Positions 9,750 to 18,126 of a stretch of 53,425 nt of DNA are shown piece by piece (position 1 is the stretch's first letter; every line of letters begins with the position of its first letter). The position numbers were made by a program, and so were the translations under genes. Location: contig JAEINX010000014.1 in assembly GCA_016342645.1 (NCBI GenBank), positions 1 through 53,425 on the forward strand, written 5' to 3'. A model generated the notes under the pieces. It made no database searches. It saw only the letters and a program-made list of their open reading frames with translations, and was not told where the DNA came from. This stretch comes from Bacteroidales bacterium (GTDB lineage Bacteria; Bacteroidota; Bacteroidia; Bacteroidales; JAEINX01).

Positions 9750-12218
9750 ATGAAAACAAAAATTATATTTTTTTTAGCAGTAGTTTTTATTGTTTCAAAT
9801 ACTGTTGTTTCTCAACAAGTGAGTGTTTTAAGCGATCCTCTTTTTAATGGCCCGGAAGGAATAATTTATGATGAAGAAAACAACCAATACATAGTTGGTA
9901 ATGCCAACGACGGCAAATTACTGATTATTGACAACTTTAACAATGTCAGTATTTTTAAAGAAAACATTGGTGCAAATGTAATAATGGCTTTTGAAATTAT
10001 TGGAGATTCGTTGTTAATTTCTACGAATGAACCAAGAACATTGACCTGTATTGATAAAAACACGGGAGAACCAATTTATCAACTGTTTATAGACACTATT
10101 TCGAATGCATGTTCTCAAATGGCTTATGATGATCGAACAGGATTTTTGTACATTGTTGATCAATATGGTGCAATATTAAAGGCTGATGTTAAAAATGCTA
10201 GCTGTAATATATTCACAACAAGCTTGTCGCAAGGTACTCAGGCAATTGAAATTGATACTGTTGAAAACAGATTGATTATATTTTCCTGGCCCACCTCCAT
10301 TATAAAATACGTCAATATAAATGACTCAACTGATATTACCAATGGCCCGGCAACAGGTATTACAAAATGTACTTCCTCAACTTTAGACAACAATGGTTAT
10401 ATTTATGTTTCATCATGGTCAGGGCACAAAGTGATGAAGATGCACATAGATTCATTAGATAATGCTGAAAATTTTTGTAATGATTCTTTATTCCAACCTG
10501 TAGGGATTACATATAATCCGGTTGATGAAAAATTTGCTGTTTGTAATTTTGGCAACAATACGATAACTTTTATACAGTCTGAAACACTTGCAACGATAAA
10601 TAGCTTTTCACATCTTGGCGATTTTCATACAATAAATTATTCAGGGGATTATGAAGAAATCCTGGACTATCTTGATAATCTGTATGTAGGAGGAAAAAAT
10701 CAATTATTTGATGATTTTGGTTGCAGCCTATATTTGGGGACAGGTGATCCTGAAAACATCTTTTTCGGAAGAAATTTTGACAACCCTCAACAAGATGTTC
10801 TGGTGGGAAAATACAGTTCCCCAGGCTGCTATGAATCTATTGCCCTAAACAGACTGGCTGATCTTGGGCTTCCTGTTGGAACCAATTTTAATAACCTCAC
10901 TCCATCACAAAGTTTATTGTTACTGCGTGCCCCATATTTTGCAGCCGATGGTTTAAATTCGATGGGAGTTGCATGCGGATTAGCTTATGTTGAGGAAGTA
11001 GATGTTGAAATTGATACCACAAAACAGAATATTTTTATTACGAGATGGGTAAGAGAAATCTTGGATCACGCTGCTAACGTTGAAGAAGCGATAGAAATCA
11101 CAAACAGTTACAATATTATCGATAACATGTTTGGGAATAATACACTTTGTCATCATTTATTAGTATCAGACGGGACAGGAGCTACTGCAATCCTTGAATA
11201 TCATGACGGTCAATTTAAGGTAATTGATCCTGAAGTTAACTGGCAGATTCTTACAAATACACCAATCTATAATGTCCCATTACACCAGCTTTTCTCTCAA
11301 TGTTACAGATATGAACTGCTATATCTTGCTCTGGAAGATCAAAACGGTGAAATTTTAGATTGGAGAAATGGATTGGATATTTTAGAATTGCCAACCTGGG
11401 GAAATATATCGAATGGAACTCAATGGTCCAATCTTTTTGATTTGAATGAAAATATGATGTATCTTTCTCTTTATCGTGATTTCGATAATATTGTGCAGGT
11501 TAATGTGGAAAATTTCGAGTTTAGAAATTATGGTGATTTTACAATTTATGAACAATTGGAAATTGATGAAAACGGCAACAACATCAATGAACCGGGAGAA
11601 TCAGTTGAAATAATACTATCATTAATAGTTGATTTCATTTCAACAGGTGTAAGTGGAACAATATCATGCTCAAACTCAGATATTGTCATCAATACACCTT
11701 CGAGTGATTTCGGTAATATCAATCCCGATGAGATTATTTCCAATTTTGATGATCCATTTGAGATCGAAATTTCTGAGGATGCTGTTTCGCAAGATGTGGT
11801 TTTGAATTTATCTTTAACCACTGATTATAATTATGTTTTTGAAACAGATATAATGATCGCAATAAACGATATAACCTCTATTGATGACAATATCAATAAT
11901 ACCGAAAACAAATTGTTTATGTTGAAAAATTATCCCAATCCATTTAATTCAAACACTACTATTTCATTTCAAACTAAAAATGAGCCAAATCAAGAAAATA
12001 AAGTAAAAATTTATGATTTGAACGGACAAAGAATTAAAGTTATTCCATTGAACTTACAACAAGCAGAAAATAGCACCGGAGCAGGGAATAATAATTATTC
12101 AATTATTTGGGATGGAACAAATGAGGATGGGAACCATGTTTCTTCTGGAATATATTTCTACAATCTTAATATTAATAACAAATCTGTTGCAACTGAACAA
12201 ATGATTTTAATAAAATAA
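9750..12218 (+). CDS. T9SS-secreted propeller fused to an Ntn-hydrolase-like (C45/C59) domain
   Basis: An 822-residue protein with a signal peptide (residues 1-21). Residues 22-275 form an SMP-30/NHL-like propeller (GPEGIIYDEENNQYIVGN, then NNGYIYVSSW). Residues about 290-570 look like an acyl-CoA:6-APA acyltransferase/choloylglycine hydrolase fold: Cys325 in DDFGCSLYL as likely nucleophile, IFFGRNFDN with Arg341-Asn342, DGLNSMGVACGLAYVEE, and LTNTPIYN with a candidate Asn. A beta-sandwich segment (about 605-710) precedes a FlgD-type T9SS sorting domain (about 740-822, NYPNPFNSNTTISF onward). Ntn hydrolases normally self-process to expose the Cys. Here the propeller precedes the Cys, so processing would separate the two parts. 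Substrate unknown; an amide such as an N-acyl amino acid, peptide or bile-acid conjugate is possible. The gap to the previous gene is 12 nt. Confidence 0.82.
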   Translation: MKTKIIFFLAVVFIVSNTVVSQQVSVLSDPLFNGPEGIIYDEENNQYIVGNANDGKLLIIDNFNNVSIFKENIGANVIMAFEIIGDSLLISTNEPRTLTCIDKNTGEPIYQLFIDTISNACSQMAYDDRTGFLYIVDQYGAILKADVKNASCNIFTTSLSQGTQAIEIDTVENRLIIFSWPTSIIKYVNINDSTDITNGPATGITKCTSSTLDNNGYIYVSSWSGHKVMKMHIDSLDNAENFCNDSLFQPVGITYNPVDEKFAVCNFGNNTITFIQSETLATINSFSHLGDFHTINYSGDYEEILDYLDNLYVGGKNQLFDDFGCSLYLGTGDPENIFFGRNFDNPQQDVLVGKYSSPGCYESIALNRLADLGLPVGTNFNNLTPSQSLLLLRAPYFAADGLNSMGVACGLAYVEEVDVEIDTTKQNIFITRWVREILDHAANVEEAIEITNSYNIIDNMFGNNTLCHHLLVSDGTGATAILEYHDGQFKVIDPEVNWQILTNTPIYNVPLHQLFSQCYRYELLYLALEDQNGEILDWRNGLDILELPTWGNISNGTQWSNLFDLNENMMYLSLYRDFDNIVQVNVENFEFRNYGDFTIYEQLEIDENGNNINEPGESVEIILSLIVDFISTGVSGTISCSNSDIVINTPSSDFGNINPDEIISNFDDPFEIEISEDAVSQDVVLNLSLTTDYNYVFETDIMIAINDITSIDDNINNTENKLFMLKNYPNPFNSNTTISFQTKNEPNQENKVKIYDLNGQRIKVIPLNLQQAENSTGAGNNNYSIIWDGTNEDGNHVSSGIYFYNLNINNKSVATEQMILIK

Positions 12219-12350
12219 TAAACAAAAATTGCAATATATGTTTCTATTAAATTTATCAAATCATAAAAAATACAGTAAAAATAAAAATTAGGGCTTAATA
12301 TTATCTATGAAATAAAAGTAAGCGAACAAATAGTTAACTAATTTTATCAC

Positions 12351-12396
12351 AATTAAGTAATAAGACATGAAAAAATTAAGTAATAAGACATGAAAA
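12351..12396 (+). repeat. perfect 23-bp tandem duplication at a translation start
   Basis: The 23-nt unit at 12351-12373 is repeated exactly at 12374-12396. Each copy contains an ATG (12367 and 12390). The first ATG opens an 8-codon frame (MKKLSNKT) whose TGA overlaps the ATG of the hydrolase gene. Replication slippage is the simple explanation. Confidence 0.95.
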
Positions 12397-13541
12397 CAAA
12401 TAATCAATCAGTATTAAATTTCCGGTCTTACATTTTAATACTTATTCTATTCGCAACGTATAATTCCTGCGGCCTAAAAGACAGGAAGTTATTTATTGAG
12501 GAAGACGTAAAGTTTATCAATCCGTTAGATGGAGCCATACTTGCGGGAACTTTTTCTAAACCCGCTTATGAAGGCAATTTCCCAACTGTGGTTCTAATTT
12601 CAGGAAGTGGATTGCAAGACCGGGACGAAACCGTAAACGGTCATAAACCATTCAAAGTTCTATCCAAATATTTAAATGAACAAGGGATCGCTGTTCTTCG
12701 GTTTGATGACAGAGGTATAGGAGAATCAATAGGAGATGTTTGGAATGCAACCATCGAAGTTTTTGCAAGTGATGCCCTTGCCGGCATTAATTATTTAAAA
12801 ACCCGGAAAGATGTAAATCCATTCAGAATAGGGATTATAGGTCACAGCCAGGGTGCTATGGAAGGAATGATGCTTGCAAGTGATTTTGATGATATTGCCT
12901 TTTTAATAATGCTTGCAGGGCCGGGTGTTCCATGGGCTGAGAACATGGTTAAAGGAAATGAAGAAAACCTGAGACGGCAGGGAAAAAGTACTGAAAGTAT
13001 AGAAGCAGGCACTCAATTGCTCAATAAAATGATCCCAATAATGCAAGCCGGAGGAAATTACGAAAACATCAAAACCGACTTAAATAAAGTAATAAATAAA
13101 TGGAAACAATCACTTACAGGCTCTGCCAAAACCGAAATTCAGGAATTTGATAAATCCCATCCCGGATTTTGGAATACCATGGCAAGTGAGTATGCAACAC
13201 CGATATATTTGTCGGCAGTAAATTTTAATCCTTCTGAATATTTAATAAATATTGATTGCCCGGTTTTATCAATAATTGGCGACAAAGACATTCAGGTTTT
13301 ATCCTCACTGAACAATCCTGCCATACAAAAGGCTTTAGAACAGGGCGGAAATAAAAATGCAACTGTAATTGAAATGACGAACATCAACCATCTTTTACAA
13401 GAATGCAAAACAGGACTTGTCAGCGAATATGCAGAGATTGAAGAGTCATTTAATGAGGAAGTGTTGAAATTAATAACCGACTGGATTAATAATCTTGTAA
13501 ACGCAAAACCATCGGATGAAATGCTTGATAAATACAGATAA
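12390..13541 (+). CDS. lipoprotein alpha/beta hydrolase (serine hydrolase)
   Basis: A 383-residue protein with a lipoprotein signal peptide ending at YNSC (Cys27), so it is probably membrane-anchored. The hydrolase core has oxyanion segment LISGSGLQDRDE (69-80), VLRFDDRGIGES (102-113), nucleophile elbow GHSQGA with Ser153, an acid at about Asp300 (IIGDKDIQV) and His334 (NINHLLQ). This fits the S9/peptidase-like or dienelactone-hydrolase-type family found in many Bacteroidetes lipoproteins. Substrate is unknown. The start at 12390 is the second ATG of a tandem duplication. The first ATG is in another frame and gives only an 8-codon peptide. The gene is 171 nt downstream of the T9SS gene run and may have its own promoter. 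Confidence 0.87.
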   Translation: MKTNNQSVLNFRSYILILILFATYNSCGLKDRKLFIEEDVKFINPLDGAILAGTFSKPAYEGNFPTVVLISGSGLQDRDETVNGHKPFKVLSKYLNEQGIAVLRFDDRGIGESIGDVWNATIEVFASDALAGINYLKTRKDVNPFRIGIIGHSQGAMEGMMLASDFDDIAFLIMLAGPGVPWAENMVKGNEENLRRQGKSTESIEAGTQLLNKMIPIMQAGGNYENIKTDLNKVINKWKQSLTGSAKTEIQEFDKSHPGFWNTMASEYATPIYLSAVNFNPSEYLINIDCPVLSIIGDKDIQVLSSLNNPAIQKALEQGGNKNATVIEMTNINHLLQECKTGLVSEYAEIEESFNEEVLKLITDWINNLVNAKPSDEMLDKYR

Positions 13542-13865
13542 CAAACCTTTTTTATCGATCCCCGTGAGTTTGCTTATGATAACTGTATTGTAAAGTTGTA
13601 AGGGCTGTGTGAAGATTCAATAAGCTTTTTCATTGAGCAACCGATTTCTTTACTTTAACTTATTTCCCAAACCGTTTTATTAACCTTTACAAAAAAAATC
13701 TCCAATCTGATTCTATAACAGCCTTAATATCATCAATTAACACTAATTTTATATCACTAAAACATATGAAGTTTCTTTGTAGAATAAATTATATTTGAAA
13801 AATTAATTTGTTTTTAAAAGTATTATTATATTTGTATTATAATTTATTAACATAATTAAGAAATA
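13542..13865. other. intergenic region upstream of the cold-shock gene
   Basis: About 320 nt with no coding region that I can support. The last 60 nt hold the cold-shock promoter. The rest is AT-rich with no clear terminator or RNA gene. Confidence 0.55.
13807..13834 (+). promoter_or_regulatory. Bacteroidetes-type promoter for the cold-shock gene
   Basis: TTTG at 13807-13810 is followed after 16 nt by TATATTTG at 13827-13834, close to the TTTG/TAnnTTTG consensus. The coding start lies 32 nt downstream, so the leader is short. Confidence 0.5.
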
Positions 13866-14057
13866 ATGTCAACAGGGGTAATTAAGTTCTTTAATAATGG
13901 AAAAGGATTTGGATTTATTATTGATGACGAAAGCCAGCAGGATATTTTTGTCCATGCTTCCGGTTTGATTGATAAAGTGTCGGAAAATGATAAAGTTATT
14001 TATGAGATTATTGAAGATAATCGTGGGCGGAAAGCTATTGATGTAAAAAAAGCTTAG
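13866..14057 (+). CDS. cold-shock domain protein (CspA family)
   Basis: A 63-residue single-domain OB-fold protein that binds single-stranded RNA or DNA. Both nucleic-acid motifs are present: RNP1-like KGFGFI (residues 13-18) and RNP2-like DIFVHA (26-31). The N-terminal GVIKFFNNGKGFGFI is diagnostic. The length (63) is slightly below the usual 65-70. Family role: RNA chaperone that melts mRNA structure, in the cytoplasm. It appears monocistronic. Confidence 0.95.
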   Translation: MSTGVIKFFNNGKGFGFIIDDESQQDIFVHASGLIDKVSENDKVIYEIIEDNRGRKAIDVKKA

Positions 14058-14144
14058 CTCATATCATAGTTATTAATATATTATAGATTTTCATCTGGAA
14101 TTTCTATATATTCATTGCTTTTTCAAGTTCTTAAACTTGTAGAA

Positions 14145-14576
14145 ATGAATAAAAGTAAGGTTTTAGGCCACAGCGATGAAAGTGGATTTTTGTTTGCTCA
14201 AGAAATGCTTGGTGGAGATATTACGGCTGCTATAAATTTTGATAGAATTCAGAAACATCCTGTTAGAGGGTATATTATTTTTGAGTATTTGCTTTGTGAT
14301 GAAAAACAAAAAGTTTCTCCTCATTCAAGTCATCCCATTAAATATTGGAAAAAAAACTCAAAGAAATTTATTTCTCTATATGAAGTTGCAAAAGCATTAA
14401 AAGCACATCTATACCTTGTGAATTACGCAAAGAAAAACACTCAACATTCTGATGAAATTTTAGTAATCAAGGTCATTAAAATGTCACCCGTTGGTATAGA
14501 AGAAGAAATGATTTGGAAAACAAATCGTCAAGAATTTTCAAAGTGGTTCAGGAAATTAAATAGACAATGTTTGTAG
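14145..14576 (+). CDS. conserved hypothetical protein, small, soluble
   Basis: About 143 residues if the ATG at 14145 (MNKSKVLGHSDESG) is used; an upstream in-frame ATG at 14115 would add 10 hydrophobic residues. I do not recognise a family. The protein is basic and soluble, with YIIFEYLLCDEKQKVSPHSSHP (split by a turn), YLVNYAKK and a C-terminal WKTNRQEFSKWFRKLNRQ. The beta-rich middle with alternating charged residues could be a small endonuclease-like or scaffold fold, but no catalytic motif is clear. It stands 87 nt downstream of the cold-shock gene on the same strand with no obvious terminator between, so co-transcription is possible. Confidence 0.65.
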   Translation: MNKSKVLGHSDESGFLFAQEMLGGDITAAINFDRIQKHPVRGYIIFEYLLCDEKQKVSPHSSHPIKYWKKNSKKFISLYEVAKALKAHLYLVNYAKKNTQHSDEILVIKVIKMSPVGIEEEMIWKTNRQEFSKWFRKLNRQCL

Positions 14577-14714
14577 ATGATATGAATTAATTCATTGTTA
14601 TTAACATTCTATTATATAGGATATTCTTAAAATAATTTTAAAAACAGTGTTTTATTTTCTCATAAATTTAACAATCATTTTTGTAGGTTAACTGATGTGT
14701 TAGAAAAATAATTA

Positions 14715-14745
14715 TTGTATTCCTGTAAAAATAATTTTACTTTTG
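14715..14745 (+). promoter_or_regulatory. promoter of the pyrophosphatase gene
   Basis: TTG at 14715-14717, a 20-nt spacer, then TACTTTTG at 14738-14745, an exact match to TTG-N20-TAnnTTTG. This predicts a transcript start near 14752 and a leader of about 145 nt before the hppA start. Confidence 0.75.
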
Positions 14746-14780
14746 CGCCAATTAATCAAAAAAATTGACATAGAAATCAT

Positions 14781-14882
14781 ATGAAGTATTCAGTCAGATT
14801 GCAACAAGATCAAATACTTAAGAATTATCTTAGGATTTATTGCGGTGTATTGAAAGTTTTGTATGATTATTTTACCACTTAA
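14781..14882 (+). CDS. possible 33-residue leader ORF upstream of hppA
   Basis: An ATG frame of 34 codons (begins MKYSVRLQQDQILKNY, ends YDYFTT) lies wholly in the predicted hppA leader and stops 13 nt before the hppA start. The leader also has complementary 7-nt arms (AAGTATT at 14784, AATACTT at about 14813). It could be a translated leader peptide or a chance frame. No homology is claimed. Confidence 0.25.
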   Translation: MKYSVRLQQDQILKNYLRIYCGVLKVLYDYFTT

Positions 14883-14895
14883 AAAATTATTGCGA

Positions 14896-17283
14896 ATGAA
14901 AAAGATTTTAACATTATTAATGGTTTCATTATTACCGGTTTTGACTTTTGCAGGTGAAGCTGATCTTGTGATACCTGAAGGTATAAAATCCCAGAATATT
15001 TTATACTGGGGATTTTTAATTACGATTGCAGGATTCATGTTCGGACTATACCAATTTGTACAAGTCAAGAAATTGCGAGCTCACAAATCGATGCTTGATA
15101 TTGCTCAGGTTATTTACGAAACGGGTAAAACCTACCTGATTCAGCAAGGAAAATTTTTACTAATACTTTTTATATTTATTGGATCGGCAGTAGCCTTTTA
15201 TTTTGGATACCTTTCAGAGGGAGACTTTGGTTTTGGCGGAGTTCTTATGATTCTCGGGTGGACAGTCCTCGGAATTTTAGGTTCGTATTCAGTTGCATGG
15301 TTTGGAATTCGTATGAATACTCTTGCCAATTCCAGGATGGCTTTTGCTTCTCTTGAAAGGAAGCCCATCAAGTTATTAAATATTCCTTTAAATGCCGGAA
15401 TGAGCATAGGTGTTGTTCTTATTTCACTTGAGCTAATCATGATGTTAATCATTTTGGTTTTTGTTCCCGGTGAATATGCCGGAGCAAGTTTTATTGGATT
15501 TGCTATTGGTGAATCGCTTGGTGCATCAGCACTTAGGATTGCCGGTGGTATTTTTACCAAAATTGCCGATATTGGTAGCGATTTGATGAAAGTAATTTTT
15601 AAAATTGGAGAAGATGATCCACGTAATCCCGGGACAATTGCCGATTGTGTTGGTGATAATGCTGGTGATTCAGTCGGGCCTACTGCTGACGGTTTTGAAA
15701 CTTATGGTGTAACAGGTGTTGCATTGATTTCCTTTATTCTTCTTGCTGTATTGGATTCAAGCTATCAGGTTCAATTATTAACATGGATATTCGTGATGAG
15801 AATCTTGATGATTATTACATCCGTAGTGTCGTTTTGGATTAACGGAGCCATCACAAAAGCAAAATACAGTAATGTTGATGACCTTGACTTTGAAAAACCT
15901 CTAACTTCATTAGTTTGGATTACTTCATTACTTTCAATTATTGTAACTTTTTTAGTTAGTTATTTCACAATTGGTAATTTACCAAATAGTCTTTGGATAT
16001 CATTATCGGTAATTATTAGTGCCGGTACACTTGGTGCTGCATTAATACCTGAATTTACAAAATTATTTACAAGTCCTAAGTCAGCACATGTAAAGGAAGT
16101 TGTTGAAGCATCAAAAGAAGGAGGAGCCTCTCTAACTATTCTTTCAGGCCTTGTTGCAGGAAACTTTAGTGCATTTTGGAAAGGAATGGTGTTCTTCTTT
16201 CTAATGTTTATTGCATATTTTGCAAGTACTTACGGTTTAGACGACCTGATGATTTATCCATCAATTTTTGCATTTGGTTTGGTTGCATTCGGTATGTTGG
16301 GAATGGGGCCTGTTACGATTGCTGTTGATAGTTATGGCCCTGTAACCGATAATGCACAATCAATCTATGAATTGTCATTAATAGAAGAAGATATTGAAAA
16401 AATTACTCCTGAAATTGAAAAAGATTTTGGTTTTAAACCTGATTTCGAAAAAGCAAAATATTATCTTGAAGCCAATGATGGGGCGGGAAATACTTTTAAA
16501 GCAACCGCAAAACCTGTACTTATAGGTACGGCAGTTGTTGGTGCTACTACAATGATATTTTCACTTATTTTAGTTATTAAAAAAACTCTTGGAGTAGAAC
16601 CTGAACAGATTCTGAACCTTCTGAATCCATTTTCAATCATGGGCTTCATTCTTGGTGGTGCAGTGATTTATTGGTTTTCGGGTGCTTCTATTCAAGCAGT
16701 TTCTACAGGAGCAAGCAGGGCAGTTGCTTTTATTAAAGATAATATTAATCTTGATCCAAATGCGCCTAAACGGGCTGATGTTGAAAAATCAAAAGCTGTT
16801 GTTAGGATTTGTACAAAGTATGCTCAAAAAGGCATGCTTAATATTTTTATTGCTATTTTCTCATTTGCTTTGGCTTTTGCCTTTTTATCATCACCGGGAA
16901 ATTCTTATTTACAGGTTTCAATGTTTGTAAGTTATCTTATTTCTATTGCATTTTTTGGTTTATTCCAGGCTATTTTTATGGCAAATGCCGGTGGTGCATG
17001 GGATAATGCAAAAAAGATTGTTGAAGTTGATATGAAAGAAAAGGGAACACCTCTACATGATGCTGTTGTAGTTGGTGATACTGTTGGTGATCCTTATAAA
17101 GACACTTCATCGGTAGCTTTAAATCCGATTATTAAGTTTACAACTTTATTTGGTTTATTAGCTATGGAAATTGCAATTGCTGAACAATTCAGATCAGTTG
17201 CTCCCTATTTTGGAATAGCATTCCTCATTGTTGCTTTGTATTTCGTTTATCGTTCATTCTATGGAATGAGGATTAATAAATAG
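14896..17283 (+). CDS. hppA: membrane-bound ion-pumping pyrophosphatase
   Basis: A 795-residue integral membrane protein with about 16 hydrophobic segments that hydrolyses pyrophosphate to pump Na+ and/or H+. I chose the ATG at 14896 (KKILTLLMVSLLPVLTFAG signal-like start); a start at 14863 would add an unlikely leader. Signature regions: GEDDPRNPGTIADCVGDNAGDSVGPTADGFETYG (about 235-270), YGPVTDNAQSIYELS, GAGNTFKATAK, GGAWDNAKK, and GDTVGDPYKDTSSVALNP near the C-terminus. The canonical DVGADLVGKVE segment reads DIGSDLMKVIFKIGE, so this is a divergent Bacteroidetes subgroup. Lys occupies the GNTxK position usually linked to K+-independent enzymes. Whether it pumps Na+ or H+ cannot be decided from the sequence alone. 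It is followed by a strong terminator. Confidence 0.95.
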   Translation: MKKILTLLMVSLLPVLTFAGEADLVIPEGIKSQNILYWGFLITIAGFMFGLYQFVQVKKLRAHKSMLDIAQVIYETGKTYLIQQGKFLLILFIFIGSAVAFYFGYLSEGDFGFGGVLMILGWTVLGILGSYSVAWFGIRMNTLANSRMAFASLERKPIKLLNIPLNAGMSIGVVLISLELIMMLIILVFVPGEYAGASFIGFAIGESLGASALRIAGGIFTKIADIGSDLMKVIFKIGEDDPRNPGTIADCVGDNAGDSVGPTADGFETYGVTGVALISFILLAVLDSSYQVQLLTWIFVMRILMIITSVVSFWINGAITKAKYSNVDDLDFEKPLTSLVWITSLLSIIVTFLVSYFTIGNLPNSLWISLSVIISAGTLGAALIPEFTKLFTSPKSAHVKEVVEASKEGGASLTILSGLVAGNFSAFWKGMVFFFLMFIAYFASTYGLDDLMIYPSIFAFGLVAFGMLGMGPVTIAVDSYGPVTDNAQSIYELSLIEEDIEKITPEIEKDFGFKPDFEKAKYYLEANDGAGNTFKATAKPVLIGTAVVGATTMIFSLILVIKKTLGVEPEQILNLLNPFSIMGFILGGAVIYWFSGASIQAVSTGASRAVAFIKDNINLDPNAPKRADVEKSKAVVRICTKYAQKGMLNIFIAIFSFALAFAFLSSPGNSYLQVSMFVSYLISIAFFGLFQAIFMANAGGAWDNAKKIVEVDMKEKGTPLHDAVVVGDTVGDPYKDTSSVALNPIIKFTTLFGLLAMEIAIAEQFRSVAPYFGIAFLIVALYFVYRSFYGMRINK

Positions 17284-17301
17284 ATTTAATTGTTATTGTT
17301 A

Positions 17302-17337
17302 AAAAGCCTTCCTTTTTTAGGAGGGCTTTTTTGTTTT
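17302..17337 (+). terminator. rho-independent terminator after hppA
   Basis: Stem AAAAGCCTTCC (17302-17312) pairs with GGAGGGCTTTT (17320-17330) with one mismatch and a short T-rich loop, followed by a T run. It lies 19 nt after the hppA stop. Confidence 0.85.
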
Positions 17338-17357
17338 TATTGATTGATGTATCTGCT

Positions 17358-17491
17358 TCCGATTAGTTGGTACATAGCGACATAGTCAATCATCAGTTTC
17401 CAATTAGCTCTGTCGTGGCGACAGGATCAATTGTCAACTTCCCATTAGCTCTGGCGTGATGCAAGAGCCAATCGTCAACGTCAGATTAGCT
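17358..17491. repeat. degenerate 41-bp tandem repeat, about 3.3 copies
   Basis: Copies start at 17358, 17399 and 17440, with a partial fourth at 17481-17491. Each opens with TCC/TCA-n-ATTAGyT and ends near CAATyrTCAry. The period is exactly 41 nt with no indels, and copies 2 and 3 are the closest. The period is not a multiple of three and there is no open frame, so it is non-coding. Confidence 0.85.
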
Positions 17492-17604
17492 TAGGCTTTT
17501 ATCCGAACATTTTCACTTAAACATTTAAAGTATTTTCGAATCACACTAAAAGCCTTTGCATTTTTTGCGAATATTTTTGCGGCTAAGAATTTTATCAATA
17601 GCAG

Positions 17605-17624
17605 CCCATAACTTTAGTCATGGG
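17605..17624. repeat. REP-like palindrome
   Basis: The 20-nt sequence CCCATAACTTTAGTCATGGG is an inverted repeat with 9-nt arms, one G-T pair and an AA/TT centre. It closely resembles the CCCATGACTnAAGTCATGGG palindromes associated with REP/RAYT elements. It lies in the convergent gap just after the ispF stop. A terminator role is possible but there is no T run. Confidence 0.5.
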
Positions 17625-17647
17625 ATTTGAAATGTAAAACTAATATT

Positions 17648-18124
17648 TTATTTTCCAATTAAGGCAATTGCATAGGCCGAAATGCCTTTTTCTTTACCCA
17701 CGAAACCTAATTTTTCGGTAGTAGTTGCTTTAATTGAAATACTATCCTCGGGAATTGAAATAACTTCGGCAAGTGTTTTTTTTATTAAAGGAATATATTG
17801 GGACAGTTTTGGCTTTTCAAGACAAATTGTTGAGTCGATATTAATTATTTTATAATTCTTGTTGGAAATTAATTCAATAACTCTTTTTAGAAGGATTTTA
17901 CTGTCGATGTTTTTAAATTCAGGTGATTTATCGGGAAAATGGTATCCAATATCTCTTAGGTTTGCGGCACCGAGCAATGCATCACAAATTGCATGAATTA
18001 ATACATCGGCATCGGAATGGCCTATTGCACCTTTATAATGCGGTATCATTATTCCACCAAGCCAAAGTTCATATCCTTTGTCTAAGCTATGAACATCATA
18101 ACCTTGGCCAATCCTAAAACTCAT
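17648..18124 (-). CDS. ispF: 2-C-methyl-D-erythritol 2,4-cyclodiphosphate synthase
   Basis: A 158-residue enzyme of the methylerythritol phosphate isoprenoid pathway, cyclising CDP-ME 2-phosphate to MEcPP with release of CMP. Metal ligands are visible: Asp10 and His12 in GYDVH, and His44 in ADVLIHAICDALLGA. The family signature GHSDADV and the C-terminal TTTEKLGFVGKEKGISAYA are intact. Length matches the family (155-160). It begins 2 nt after the porV stop, so it is the last gene of the porU-porV-ispF unit. The same order porU-porV-ispF occurs in Porphyromonas gingivalis (established knowledge). Confidence 0.98.
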   Translation of the reverse strand: MSFRIGQGYDVHSLDKGYELWLGGIMIPHYKGAIGHSDADVLIHAICDALLGAANLRDIGYHFPDKSPEFKNIDSKILLKRVIELISNKNYKIINIDSTICLEKPKLSQYIPLIKKTLAEVISIPEDSISIKATTTEKLGFVGKEKGISAYAIALIGK

Positions 18125-18126
18125 TT

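Noticed and set aside
17358..17491. CRISPR array
   Set aside because: The 41-nt units are contiguous and degenerate, with no alternation of conserved repeats and unique spacers, and there are no cas genes.
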